From Aldehydirespirator sp965203635 (GTDB taxonomy: Bacteria > Actinomycetota > Acidimicrobiia > Acidimicrobiales > Aldehydirespiratoraceae): a stretch of 64,000 nt of DNA. Numbering within the stretch: the first letter of the stretch is position 1; the number at the start of each line of letters is the position of its first letter. The stretch lies in the NCBI GenBank assembly GCA_965203635.1, contig OZ241903.1, forward strand, positions 2,356,001 to 2,420,000, read 5' to 3'. The notes below the pieces were generated by a model. That model saw nothing but the letters and a program-made list of their open reading frames with translations, did not search any database and was not told where the DNA came from. Below are positions 25,261 to 32,966 of the stretch, one piece after another. The position numbers and the translations under genes were made by a program.

Positions 25261-27002
25261 GCGGCGTCTTGCGGACCGGCCGGTGGGTCGGTGTCCTTGG
25301 TTGCTTCTGGGTCCGGAGTCGGCGTGTCGGTGTCGGTGTGGGTGTCGTTGGTTGCTTCTGGGTCCGGAGTCGGCGTGTCGGTGTCGTTGGTTGCTTCTGG
25401 GTCCGGAGTCGGCGTGTCGGTGTCGGTGTGGGTGTCGTTGGTTGCTTCTGGGTCCGGAGTCGGCGTGTCGGTGTCGGTGTGGGTGTCGTTGGTTGCTTCT
25501 GGGTCCGGAGTCGGCGTCTCAGTGGGCTGCTCCGTCGCCTTGTCGGCCTCCGGCGCGGGCGGTGGCGGGGGAGGTCGGCGTCCCCGCGGGCTCGGCGCCT
25601 GCGGCTCGATGCCGAACAGAGCCGCGATCTGCGGGACCCGATCGGCCAGCCTCCGGAGGGTGGCGAGCAGATCCTCGGAGGGCTTCTCCGGAGCGCCGAG
25701 CGGGATCACCTGAGTGCGGACGGGGGAGAGGGCCACGGAGTCCACCACCGTCGACCACCGCTGATGGTTGGTGGTCGGGTTCAGGTCTTCGGCCGCCATG
25801 TTGGCGAGTCGCTCGGCCATGTCAACCGGCAGCGGCGTCCCCGCTTTGGGCGGGCGAGAGCTCAGGCGCAGTGCCCTGATGGTGCGTCCCTCGCCGATGG
25901 TGCTGGCCAACTCGTCCAACCACCGGCGATGATCCACTTCCAGACGCTGAGCCAGGCCGGCTCGCAGGCTCTCGGCGAGGGCCCTGGTCTCGTCGGTTCG
26001 AGTTGCCCGATCGGCGGCTGCAATGACGGAGCGGATGTCTCGCAGGTCGATCTTGGAGATTCCGGCCAGGGCCGCGTCGGCCCGGTCGTGCCATTCGGCT
26101 GCCTTCAACACCGGAGCGAGCTGCTCGGCCAGCGCCAAGATCGGCTCCGACTTGATCTGGGGGAGCTTCTCGGCGGCTGCCTTGGCGTTCATTCGCTCGA
26201 TGGACTTGCGCACGCCCGGCACACCGGCCTTCAGCACTTCGCGGGCCAATGGCTGCTGGTCATCGGGAAGGGCTGCCAGTGCAGCCTGGCGATGGACCCG
26301 CTTTGCCTTGAGGCTGGGGGTTCTGGGCCGGGGATTCTCAGACCTCCTGCCTTCCTTCGAGCGCCTGTCGGCGGATCGCCGGTCGCGGCGGTCGGAACGC
26401 TGCGTCCTACGGTCCCTGTCGCCATCGGGGGAATCGTGCGACCGGGAATCCCTCTTGGATCCCTCGGCCCGGCGAGGCTTGCGCTTCTTGCGGTCGCGGC
26501 CGTCGCCGTCTGCTCGCTCGTCTCGACGGCCGCGACTGCGGCGGTCCGAGTCGTCGCGGCCGTCCCTGCGGGCGCGCCCGCGATCGCGCCCTCGATCGCG
26601 GTCGTGGTCGCGGTCGCGCCGTCGGGACTTCCGGACCAGCGTGGTTGTCACTGCAGGGCCGTCCCCGCCGCCGATCAACTCCAGACGATCAGAGGGCGCG
26701 GCCCGGACCCGCGGCGCGGACACCGCGATGATCTCGAGGCCGTCGAGCCCGCCGTCGGCCTCAGCCTTGAGCACGGTGCCGATAGCGGCTGTGTCCGGAA
26801 CGAGGTCACCGCTCACCTCGCCCTTGGGTTGGCGTGCACCGGCGGCCCGCCACGTCCAGGTGCCGTCGGGGCGCTGGCTGGTCAGTTCGATCTCTAGTCG
26901 CCGGGACACGGCCCACAAAGCTACACGCCTCCGCAGCCGCAGCGCCCCGTCAGGGGCCGGGGTGGGGTCATCCGGAGCCCAATGTACGCCGGAAATCTGC
27001 AT
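25257..27002 (-). CDS. Arg/Asp-rich, repeat-tailed protein of unknown function
   Basis: From the ATG at 27002 the protein has about 581 residues. An N-terminal globular part is followed by an extremely Arg/Asp-rich linker (DRDHDRDRGRDRGR, RDRRTQRSDRRDRRS). A helical central region follows, with a Pro-rich stretch (GRRPPPPPPAPEADKA) and then five Thr/Asp/Pro-rich tail repeats of 13 or 17 residues (ATNDTHTDTDTPTPDPE). The Arg-rich linker may bind nucleic acid. No enzyme motif recognised. It overlaps the enoyl-CoA hydratase gene. The 34-residue longer GTG reading to 27104 is not favoured. Confidence 0.65.
   Translation of the reverse strand: MQISGVHWAPDDPTPAPDGALRLRRRVALWAVSRRLEIELTSQRPDGTWTWRAAGARQPKGEVSGDLVPDTAAIGTVLKAEADGGLDGLEIIAVSAPRVRAAPSDRLELIGGGDGPAVTTTLVRKSRRRDRDHDRDRGRDRGRARRDGRDDSDRRSRGRRDERADGDGRDRKKRKPRRAEGSKRDSRSHDSPDGDRDRRTQRSDRRDRRSADRRSKEGRRSENPRPRTPSLKAKRVHRQAALAALPDDQQPLAREVLKAGVPGVRKSIERMNAKAAAEKLPQIKSEPILALAEQLAPVLKAAEWHDRADAALAGISKIDLRDIRSVIAAADRATRTDETRALAESLRAGLAQRLEVDHRRWLDELASTIGEGRTIRALRLSSRPPKAGTPLPVDMAERLANMAAEDLNPTTNHQRWSTVVDSVALSPVRTQVIPLGAPEKPSEDLLATLRRLADRVPQIAALFGIEPQAPSPRGRRPPPPPPAPEADKATEQPTETPTPDPEATNDTHTDTDTPTPDPEATNDTHTDTDTPTPDPEATNDTDTPTPDPEATNDTHTDTDTPTPDPEATKDTDPPAGPQDAA
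25297..25518 (-). repeat. Tandem minisatellite inside the gene's 3' end
   Basis: Five copies start at 25297, 25348, 25387, 25438 and 25489, that is 51, 39, 51 and 51 bp apart. Each holds TTGGTTGCTTCTGGGTCCGG. All unit lengths are multiples of 3, so the frame is kept. The 39-bp unit lacks a 12-bp piece encoding HTDT. Confidence 0.9.
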
Positions 27003-27055
27003 TATGTAAAGTAACGGGCGTTGTGGGGAAGGGGAGCCGGGATGGCCGGGAGGGC

Positions 27056-27844
27056 CTACTGCCCCAGGGCGTGGGACACCGGACCGGGACCGTCGAGCGA
27101 CCATGCCGCGGAGGCCTCGATAGCCGAGCGCACGAAGCGGCCTGCGGCGGCCACGGCGCGTTCCAGATCAGCGCCGAGGGCGAGGCCGGCCGCCAGTGCC
27201 GCCGAGAACGTGCAGCCGCTGCCCCGGACGTTGCCGGTGTGGACCCGTCGACCGGGCTCGACCCAGGCCTCACCGGCCGCGGTGATCACCACGTCGTCGG
27301 GCTGGCCGTCGAATCCGCCGCCGGTCACCACCACGGCGTCGGGTCCGAGGTCGCGGAACGCTTCGGCGCACTCCAGCACGGCCTCGGGGCCCGGCAGCGA
27401 CGCGCCGGCCAGCAACTCGGCCTCGCGCCGGTTCGGCGTGATCACCCGGGCCAGCCGGAACAGCCGTCGGCGATAGGCCTCCTCCACCTCGCCGGCTACG
27501 AACGGCACTCCCTTGCCGTCCACCATCACCGGGTCGACCACCGGCGCGGGCAGGACGCCGCTCTCGACCCTGTCCGCCACCAGCTCGACCACCTCGCGCC
27601 GGCGCAGCAGCCCGGTCTTGGCTCCGGCGACCCCCAACTCGGACGCCACCGAGTCGATCTGGCGGGCCACCAGGCCGGCCTCCACCGGCTCCACTGCGGT
27701 GACCGCGGTCAATGACTGCGCGGTGACTGCCGTCAGCGCGCTGGCTCCGTGCACCCCGAGGGCGGCAAACGTGGCCAGGTCGGCTTGCACGCCCGCGCCC
27801 CCCAGAGGGTCCGAAGCGGCTATCGTGAGCAGCACCGGCGGCAT
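27056..27844 (-). CDS. thiD: Hydroxymethylpyrimidine/phosphomethylpyrimidine kinase
   Basis: A ribokinase-fold enzyme of thiamine biosynthesis that phosphorylates HMP and HMP-P. Hallmarks are LLTIAASDPLGGAGVQADLA near the N-terminus, KTGLLRRREVV, VDPVMVDGKG and the C-terminal anion hole NVRGSGCTFSAALAAGLALG. From the ATG at 27844 there are 262 residues; a 10-residue longer GTG start at 27874 is also possible. No TPP riboswitch is visible just upstream. It lies between the 581-residue repeat protein and divergent yqgE. Confidence 0.92.
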   Translation of the reverse strand: MPPVLLTIAASDPLGGAGVQADLATFAALGVHGASALTAVTAQSLTAVTAVEPVEAGLVARQIDSVASELGVAGAKTGLLRRREVVELVADRVESGVLPAPVVDPVMVDGKGVPFVAGEVEEAYRRRLFRLARVITPNRREAELLAGASLPGPEAVLECAEAFRDLGPDAVVVTGGGFDGQPDDVVITAAGEAWVEPGRRVHTGNVRGSGCTFSAALAAGLALGADLERAVAAAGRFVRSAIEASAAWSLDGPGPVSHALGQ

Positions 27845-27964
27845 GGTCGACACCACGGCCCTAGATCGTGCCACAAAGCCACCTCACCACACCGCCATCG
27901 CTTGGGGTCGCCGGGTTGCCACCGTGCCGCTCCCCAATCCGTCCGCTATCTGGAAGACCCACGA

Positions 27965-28513
27965 ATGGAATCGACTCGCGGGAAACTTCTCGTGGCTGCG
28001 CCGAGTCTGTCCGATCCCAATTTTCGCCAGACCGTGTTGATGATGCTCGAGCACAGTGGTGAGGGTGCGCTGGGTGTCGTCCTCAACCGGCCCAGCGAAT
28101 TGACCGTCAGCAGCGCCATCGGAGACTGGGCGACGGCGGTGAGCAAGCCCCGGGTGGTGTTCGTCGGCGGTCCGGTGAGCCAGTCCTCGGTGATCGCGCT
28201 GGCCTCGGTGGCGCTCGACGATGCCGACGAGAACTGGTCCCAGGTCATGGGACGGATCGGCACCGTCGATCTGGAGCGCGACCCCGGCGAGATCGGCGGG
28301 CTCGATGAAGTGCGGATATTCGCCGGATACGCGGCGTGGGCGCCCGGACAGCTTGAGGCCGAGTTGGCCGAGGACGCCTGGTTCGTGCTCGAACTCGAAG
28401 GGTCCGACCCGTTCTCGGAGGATCCACAGGAGCTGTGGTGGCAGGTGTTCGCTCGCCAGCAGGGAGATCTGAGGCAGCTTCGCCTCTACCCGCGCAATCC
28501 CGCCGACAATTAG
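27965..28513 (+). CDS. yqgE: YqgE/AlgH family protein (UPF0301)
   Basis: A 182-residue protein with the family signatures KLLVAAPSLSDPNFRQTVLM, EGALGVVLNRPSE, VFVGGPVSQSSVIAL and a tail WWQVFARQQGD. AlgH/YqgE proteins are widely conserved and affect transcription of some genes in other bacteria, but a direct biochemical role is not settled. The ATG at 27965 gives the normal family N-terminus. The stop is followed by the 48-bp repeat. Confidence 0.92.
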   Translation: MESTRGKLLVAAPSLSDPNFRQTVLMMLEHSGEGALGVVLNRPSELTVSSAIGDWATAVSKPRVVFVGGPVSQSSVIALASVALDDADENWSQVMGRIGTVDLERDPGEIGGLDEVRIFAGYAAWAPGQLEAELAEDAWFVLELEGSDPFSEDPQELWWQVFARQQGDLRQLRLYPRNPADN

Positions 28514-28527
28514 CAGAGGCCGAGCTT

Positions 28528-28575
28528 GCGAGGCCGTGGCCCGAGCGGCCCGTGAGCGCAGCGAACAAGAGCGGG
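28528..28575. repeat. 48-bp dispersed intergenic repeat, copy 2
   Basis: Identical to 15542-15589. It lies between yqgE and the SOS-box-controlled alkB-like gene, ending one base before the TTGCCT -35-like element. Function unknown. Confidence 0.85.
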
Positions 28576-28605
28576 TTGCCTATGCGAACGTACGTTCGCT
28601 AGAGT
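28576..28605 (+). promoter_or_regulatory. Putative promoter of the alkB-like gene
   Basis: TTGCCT (28576-28581), 18 nt, TAGAGT (28600-28605), then 8 nt to the GTG at 28614. The palindrome at 28584-28599 fills the spacer. Confidence 0.5.
28584..28599. promoter_or_regulatory. LexA-type SOS box
   Basis: GCGAACGTACGTTCGC is a perfect 16-bp palindrome. Its core CGAAC-N4-GTTCG matches the Gram-positive/actinobacterial LexA consensus. It sits in the promoter spacer of a DNA-repair dioxygenase gene, where LexA would block RNA polymerase. Confidence 0.75.
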
Positions 28606-28613
28606 CGCCGCCT

Positions 28614-29258
28614 GTGAGGATCTCGCGGTCGGGAGCGCAAGCCGAGGTGGGATCCCGCCAGGGCGACCTCTTCGCTCAGGGCCCGCCCGCCCTCGACCCG
28701 ACCGCGTCGGTCGAGCGGCTGCATCTGGACGATCACAGCTGGATCGACACGTCGTCGAGGTGGCTGCGCGGCGGCGACGAGCTGTTGGAGCAGCTGGCGG
28801 CCCGCCTGCGCTGGACGCGAGCCAAGCGTCCCATGTACGGGCAGATGGTCGAGGAGCCCCGGCTGGGCGCCTTCGTCCGGCCGGGCTCGCCGGGCGTGCC
28901 GTCGTTGCTCGACGACATGGCGGGCGCTCTGCGGGCCCGCCACCGGGCCGGGTTCAACTCGGTGTGGGTGAACTACTACCGGGGCGGCGAGGACTCGGTC
29001 GCCTGGCACAGCGACCGGATCGGGATCGACCCTGCCGACGCGGTCGTGGCCATCGTCTCGTTGGGAGGCCCCCGGCGATTCCTGCTGCGTCCGGCCGGCG
29101 GGGGTCGCAGCCGGTCCTTCACGATGGCGTCGGGCGACCTGCTGGTGATGGGAGGGGCGTGCCAGCAGAACTGGGAGCACTCGGTGCCAAAGGTGGCGGC
29201 CGCTCCGCCCCGCATGAGCGTCACCTTCCGCCGCACCACCGGCGGCGAGGGCCGGTAG
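28614..29258 (+). CDS. alkB: AlkB-like 2-oxoglutarate/Fe(II) dioxygenase
   Basis: Repairs alkylated bases by oxidative demethylation. The GTG at 28614 gives 214 residues. The iron-binding triad is His and Asp in VAWHSDRIGID and the distal His in QQNWEHSVPK. The 2-oxoglutarate-binding arginines are in RMSVTFRRT. PRFLLRPAGGG and MASGDLLVMGG are also typical of AlkB. The promoter holds an SOS-box-like palindrome. An in-frame reading from 28536 would start within the repeat and is not favoured. Confidence 0.9.
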   Translation: MRISRSGAQAEVGSRQGDLFAQGPPALDPTASVERLHLDDHSWIDTSSRWLRGGDELLEQLAARLRWTRAKRPMYGQMVEEPRLGAFVRPGSPGVPSLLDDMAGALRARHRAGFNSVWVNYYRGGEDSVAWHSDRIGIDPADAVVAIVSLGGPRRFLLRPAGGGRSRSFTMASGDLLVMGGACQQNWEHSVPKVAAAPPRMSVTFRRTTGGEGR

Positions 29259-29302
29259 CCTCCGCGGCGGTACGGGCCGAGATCGACGACAGGCGGGACG
29301 AC

Positions 29303-30055
29303 ATGGGGCGATTCGACGGCAAAGTGGCGCTCATCACCGGGGCGGCCTCGGGCATGGGACAGGCGACTGCGATCCGCCTGGCCGCCGAGGGAGCCGACGT
29401 GTTCGCGGTCGACGTGAACGATGCCGGCCTGGCCGACACAGCGGCCGCGGTCGCCGGGTCACCGGGCCGGATCGAGACCCAGCACTGCGACCTGCGGTCG
29501 GTCGCCGACTGCCGGGTCGCCGCGGCCTCCTGCGTGGACGCCTTCGGGCGCATCGACGTGCTCGGCAACATCGCCGGCGTCTCGTGGCAGGACCGGATGG
29601 AGGACGTCACCGAGGAGAAGTGGGACCTAATGTTTGACGTGAACGTGAAGGGCGTGTTCTTCCTGACCCAGGCCGCGCTCCCCCACCTGCTGGCCTCCGG
29701 CGGCAACATCGTCAACATCGCCTCCAACGCCGGGCTCCAGGGACTGGCCTACACCTCCCACTACTGCGCCACCAAGGGCGCGGTGGTGCAGCTGACCAAG
29801 GCCCTGGCCATGGAGCTGGCCAAGACGCCGGTGCGGGTCAACGCCATCGCCCCCGGCGGCGTGAACACCCCCATGGTCCAGAACTTCAAGCAGGTCGAGG
29901 ACCCCGACCGGCATTTCATCCGCCGCATGATCGCCTTCAAGCCGATGAGCGAGCCCGAGCACATCGCCGCCCTGTTCGCCTTCGTTGCCTCCGACGAGTG
30001 CCCGGGGGTCCACGGAGCCATCATCAGCGCCGACGGAGGCCTAACCACCGGCTAG
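29303..30055 (+). CDS. SDR-family oxidoreductase
   Basis: A 250-residue classical short-chain dehydrogenase with the Rossmann motif TGAASGMGQATAIRLA, the NAG-like element NIAGVS and the catalytic SNAGLQGLAYTSHYCATKGA (YxxxK as YCATK). The C-terminus ends in GVHGAIISADGGLTTG, usual for SDR glycine-rich tails. It uses NAD(P)H on an unknown alcohol or ketone. Its 3' end overlaps the opposite-strand small gene at 30041-30055. Confidence 0.88.
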   Translation: MGRFDGKVALITGAASGMGQATAIRLAAEGADVFAVDVNDAGLADTAAAVAGSPGRIETQHCDLRSVADCRVAAASCVDAFGRIDVLGNIAGVSWQDRMEDVTEEKWDLMFDVNVKGVFFLTQAALPHLLASGGNIVNIASNAGLQGLAYTSHYCATKGAVVQLTKALAMELAKTPVRVNAIAPGGVNTPMVQNFKQVEDPDRHFIRRMIAFKPMSEPEHIAALFAFVASDECPGVHGAIISADGGLTTG

Positions 30056-30313
30056 CCGGGGCGCAGCCTCCTGGTCCTCGCAGATCTCCGAGACGGCGTC
30101 GACTGAAGTTCCGGCCGCCTCCGCGATCTCCTCGACGGAGGCCCACCGGTAGGCGAGACGCACCGCGAACCTCCAGTTGAAGACTGCGTTGTCCCTCGCG
30201 TCCGGCCGGTCCTTCTCGCGTGTCATGCCGACCACGACCCGGAGTGCGGCACGCTTGCTGCTAGCCGCGATCTCGGCCTCGTCGAAGTCGTCCAGCGTCA
30301 ATGCCCTCGTCAT
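30041..30313 (-). CDS. Small protein with C-terminal helix-turn-helix (90 aa)
   Basis: Not recognised as a known family. It begins MTRALTLDDFDEAEIAASSK and ends with a predicted helix-turn-helix, RWASVEEIAEAAGTSVDAVS. The start overlaps the upstream 54-residue gene by ATGA, so the two are a coupled pair. The layout (short antitoxin-like protein, coupled partner, upstream palindrome) resembles toxin-antitoxin or small regulator modules, but no toxin motif was seen. Its C-terminal end overlaps the convergent SDR gene by 15 bases. Confidence 0.6.
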   Translation of the reverse strand: MTRALTLDDFDEAEIAASSKRAALRVVVGMTREKDRPDARDNAVFNWRFAVRLAYRWASVEEIAEAAGTSVDAVSEICEDQEAAPRLAGG

Positions 30314-30474
30314 TCCGAATCCTCCGTAGCTTGAACTATCTTGTCAAACACGTTCCTTATGATGATTGCGGCTGCAAGTTCGTAGCTTTCACGCTCAACG
30401 ATGGTAGCAACGCCGTTGAGCGCTTCAAGCAGGTGAGACACCTCTTCTTCGTCCAAGTCCAGGACAAGACGCAT
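30310..30474 (-). CDS. Very small acidic helical protein (54 aa)
   Basis: The ATG is at 30474 and the TGA at 30312-30310, overlapping the next start. It begins MRLVLDLDEEEVSHLLEALN and ends VQATEDSE. It looks entirely helical, like an antitoxin or adaptor. Base composition is far more AT-rich than the neighbours, a sign of recent transfer. It is preceded directly by an AT-rich palindrome at 30482-30501. Function unknown; real gene status rests on the coupling and palindrome. Confidence 0.5.
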   Translation of the reverse strand: MRLVLDLDEEEVSHLLEALNGVATIVERESYELAAAIIIRNVFDKIVQATEDSE

Positions 30475-30481
30475 AGATACA

Positions 30482-30501
30482 TGATATATAAGGATATATC
30501 A
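30482..30501. promoter_or_regulatory. AT-rich 8-bp inverted repeat upstream of the mini-operon
   Basis: TGATATAT and ATATATCA are perfect arms with a 4-nt spacer. It begins 7 bases upstream of the start of the 54-residue gene (minus strand). It is probably an operator, by analogy with autoregulated toxin-antitoxin promoters. Confidence 0.55.
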
Positions 30502-30529
30502 ATGCCAACCTCCATACGGAGCGGGCGAG

Positions 30530-32101
30530 TCAGGGCACGGGGCGGGCTTGGCGGCCGTCGATCTCGCCGAAGAACTGGGCCGCGGCCTTCTGCACGCCGT
30601 TCGACCAGGTCGGGTAGGCGTGCGACGCCTGGGCCAGGCGACCGGCGAATGCCTTCGTGCGCATGGCCAGCACGACCTCCTGAATCATCTCGCCGGCTCT
30701 GGGCGCGACGATGGTGGCGCCCAGGACACGGCCCCCGCCGGCGTTGCGGAGCAGGCGGCGGGGACCGGCCACGATGGCGATGAAGCCGTCGGTGCGGCCG
30801 TCGGTGACGGCCCGGTCCACCTCGGACAGGGGCAGGTAGGCCACCCGGCTGCCCGGTGGTGCCTGGCTCGGGACCACTCCCACCGACGCCACCTCGGGGT
30901 CGGTGAATACGACCCTGGGAACCAGATCGCCCCGGAACCGTCCCCGCTGACCTTTGCCCAGAGCGTTGCCCGCTGCGATCCGCCCCATCTCGTCGGCGCC
31001 GTGCGACAGCATCAACGTGGCCAAGTGCTTCTGGCGGCGGGAGGAGTTATACAGAGCCGATCGGTGTCCTGCTGGTGGCCGCCTGATGATGCGCGAGATC
31101 GGTAGCCGGGAGGGAGGCGTGTCGCCGCTTTCCTTGAACAGGGGCGGAGGCTGGCTTCGTGGACGGTACGGGCGGCGTTCCCGCCAGGATGCGACGTCGC
31201 CGGCGGCGTACACGCCCCTCACCGATGTCTCGAGCCGCTCGTCGGTGATGACATGGCCAGTCCACTCTCCCAGCTTGAACTTCATCTCCTCGAGCCCTAG
31301 CCCCGCAGTGGTCGGTGTCCGGCCGGTGGCCACTAGGAGCCGCTCCACCACCACCGGCGCCGGCTTCCGGTGACACGACACCGAGTACGCACCATCGCTC
31401 CGGCCGCCCATGCCGGTCGCGGGTTCGACCCGTTCGACCTGCGAATTGCGGCGCACTGTCACGCCCAGTCGCTGCAGTGCCTCTCGGACCAGGCGTGCCG
31501 CCTCGGGCTCCTCACCGAACAGCAGTTGGTTGAAGGCCTCGAACAGGGTCACCTCCACCCCGAGGACGGCGAAGGCCTGGGCGAACTCGCAGCCGGTGGG
31601 GCCGCCGCCGATGATTCCTAGCGAACCGGGGGCCTCGGTGAGGTCGAACACGGTCTCGTTGGTGAGCGGCTTGGCCTCTGGAAGGCCCGGTATGTCGTCG
31701 GGCAGCCTCGGCCTCGACCCGGTGGCCAGCACGATGCGGGGAGCGGTGATGCGCCTGTCCCCCACGGCCACCGTGTCGTGGGTGACCAGTCGGGCCCGGC
31801 CCTCGATCACCGTCACTCCCTCGTTCTGCAGCACTTCGACCGACTCGGTGGCCGCGATGTGCTCGATGGTCGAGCGCACCCGGGCCATGGCCTCTGCGAA
31901 GCCGAGGCCGTCGCGGGCTGCGGCCAGCAGTGTCTTGGACGGCACGCAGCCAGTGAAGGTGCAGTCGCCGCCCGGCGCCGAGTCGGTGATCACGGCGACG
32001 TCGGCGCCGGCCCACAGCGCGGCCCCGACCGCGCCCAGGCCAGCGGCACCCCCGCCCACCACGATCAGGTCGTGGTCCATCATCCGCCCCCGCCGGCCCA
32101 T
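30530..32101 (-). CDS. NAD(P)/FAD flavoprotein disulfide reductase with a basic insert
   Basis: Related to dihydrolipoamide dehydrogenase and mercuric reductase. It has the N-terminal FAD motif VVGGGAAGLGAVGAAL, the redox-active CTFTGC with downstream VPSK, the second dinucleotide motif LGIIGGGPTGCEFAQ, and GVYAAGDVA before a C-terminal dimerisation domain. Between GDVASW and HLATLMLSHGADEMG lies an unusual Arg/Pro-rich insert of about 50 residues (KESGDTPPSRLPISRIIRR). The insert is unlike the family and may have been added to the gene. Start ATG 32101 has a nearby AGGAGG. It follows trpA by about 30 bases. Confidence 0.8.
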   Translation of the reverse strand: MGRRGRMMDHDLIVVGGGAAGLGAVGAALWAGADVAVITDSAPGGDCTFTGCVPSKTLLAAARDGLGFAEAMARVRSTIEHIAATESVEVLQNEGVTVIEGRARLVTHDTVAVGDRRITAPRIVLATGSRPRLPDDIPGLPEAKPLTNETVFDLTEAPGSLGIIGGGPTGCEFAQAFAVLGVEVTLFEAFNQLLFGEEPEAARLVREALQRLGVTVRRNSQVERVEPATGMGGRSDGAYSVSCHRKPAPVVVERLLVATGRTPTTAGLGLEEMKFKLGEWTGHVITDERLETSVRGVYAAGDVASWRERRPYRPRSQPPPLFKESGDTPPSRLPISRIIRRPPAGHRSALYNSSRRQKHLATLMLSHGADEMGRIAAGNALGKGQRGRFRGDLVPRVVFTDPEVASVGVVPSQAPPGSRVAYLPLSEVDRAVTDGRTDGFIAIVAGPRRLLRNAGGGRVLGATIVAPRAGEMIQEVVLAMRTKAFAGRLAQASHAYPTWSNGVQKAAAQFFGEIDGRQARPVP

Positions 32102-32132
32102 CAGCCCGGGTCCCTCCTGGTCCAGGCGGGGT

Positions 32133-32966
32133 TCAGTGATGAGCCGCGTCGAGGGCGGCCCGGAACTCGGCTACCAGGGCGGCCACGCCCTCGGGGCCGG
32201 CCCCTTCCAGCATCCGGGTGACGATGGCCGATCCGACCACCGCCCCGTCGGCCACCGCGCACACCTCGGCTGCCTGGGCGGGTGTGCCGACCCCTACCCC
32301 TACCAGGACGGGCCGGTCGGTGACCGCCTTGAGGCGGGCCGCAGTGGCCGTCGCGCTGGCAGCCAACTCCTCGCGGACCCCGGTGATTCCCATCAGCCCC
32401 ACGCTGTACACGAAGCCGCGGGAGCGGGCGCAGATCCTGGGCAGGCGCTCGTCGGGCGCGGTGGGCGCGGCCAGCAGCACCGTCTCCACCCCGGCCGCGT
32501 CGGCGTATCCCGACCACTCCCCCACTTCCTCCAGCGGCAGATCGGGCAGGATGCAGCCGCTGACGCCGGCGTCGGCCAGTGAGGAGGCGAAGCGCTCGTA
32601 GCCCATGTGGTGGGCGATGTTCACATAGGTCATCACCGCGGTGGGCACGCCGATGTCGGCCGCGGCGCCCCGCACCGCGGCCAGGATCGACTGCGGGGTG
32701 GCGCCCTCGGACAGGGCCCGGTCGTTGGCCTTCTGGATGGTCGTGCCGTCCATCACCGGATCCGAGAACGGCACCCCGATCTCGATGGCGTCGGCTCCGG
32801 CTGCGGCTGCCGCGCAGATCGTCTCCAGCCAGTCATCGCCCAGACCACCGGTGAGATAGGGCACGAAGCACTTGCCGCCGCCGTCGCGACGGCGCCTGAG
32901 CACGGTCTCGATCCGCCCCGAGGTGTCAGCCCCGCCGGGTGCGGCGGCGCCGTTCGCCGCGGTCAC
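32133..32966 (-). CDS. trpA: Tryptophan synthase alpha chain
   Basis: Converts indole-3-glycerol phosphate to indole and glyceraldehyde-3-phosphate. A 277-residue TIM barrel with AIEIGVPFSDPVMDGTTIQK (catalytic Glu and Asp region), a C-terminal phosphate-binding end and PVLVGVGVGTPAQAAEVC. It overlaps the trpB stop (32963-32966), the usual trpB-trpA coupling. A 30-residue N-terminal extension precedes the family start. Confidence 0.96.
   Translation of the reverse strand: MTAANGAAAPGGADTSGRIETVLRRRRDGGGKCFVPYLTGGLGDDWLETICAAAAAGADAIEIGVPFSDPVMDGTTIQKANDRALSEGATPQSILAAVRGAAADIGVPTAVMTYVNIAHHMGYERFASSLADAGVSGCILPDLPLEEVGEWSGYADAAGVETVLLAAPTAPDERLPRICARSRGFVYSVGLMGITGVREELAASATATAARLKAVTDRPVLVGVGVGTPAQAAEVCAVADGAVVGSAIVTRMLEGAGPEGVAALVAEFRAALDAAHH

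Noticed and set aside
25297..25518. Possible CRISPR array
   Set aside because: The units are direct, contiguous, in-frame and encode Thr/Asp/Pro repeats, with no unique spacers and no cas genes.
27794..28040. A TPP riboswitch upstream of thiD
   Set aside because: No conserved CUGAGA-like core was visible in the available upstream bases.
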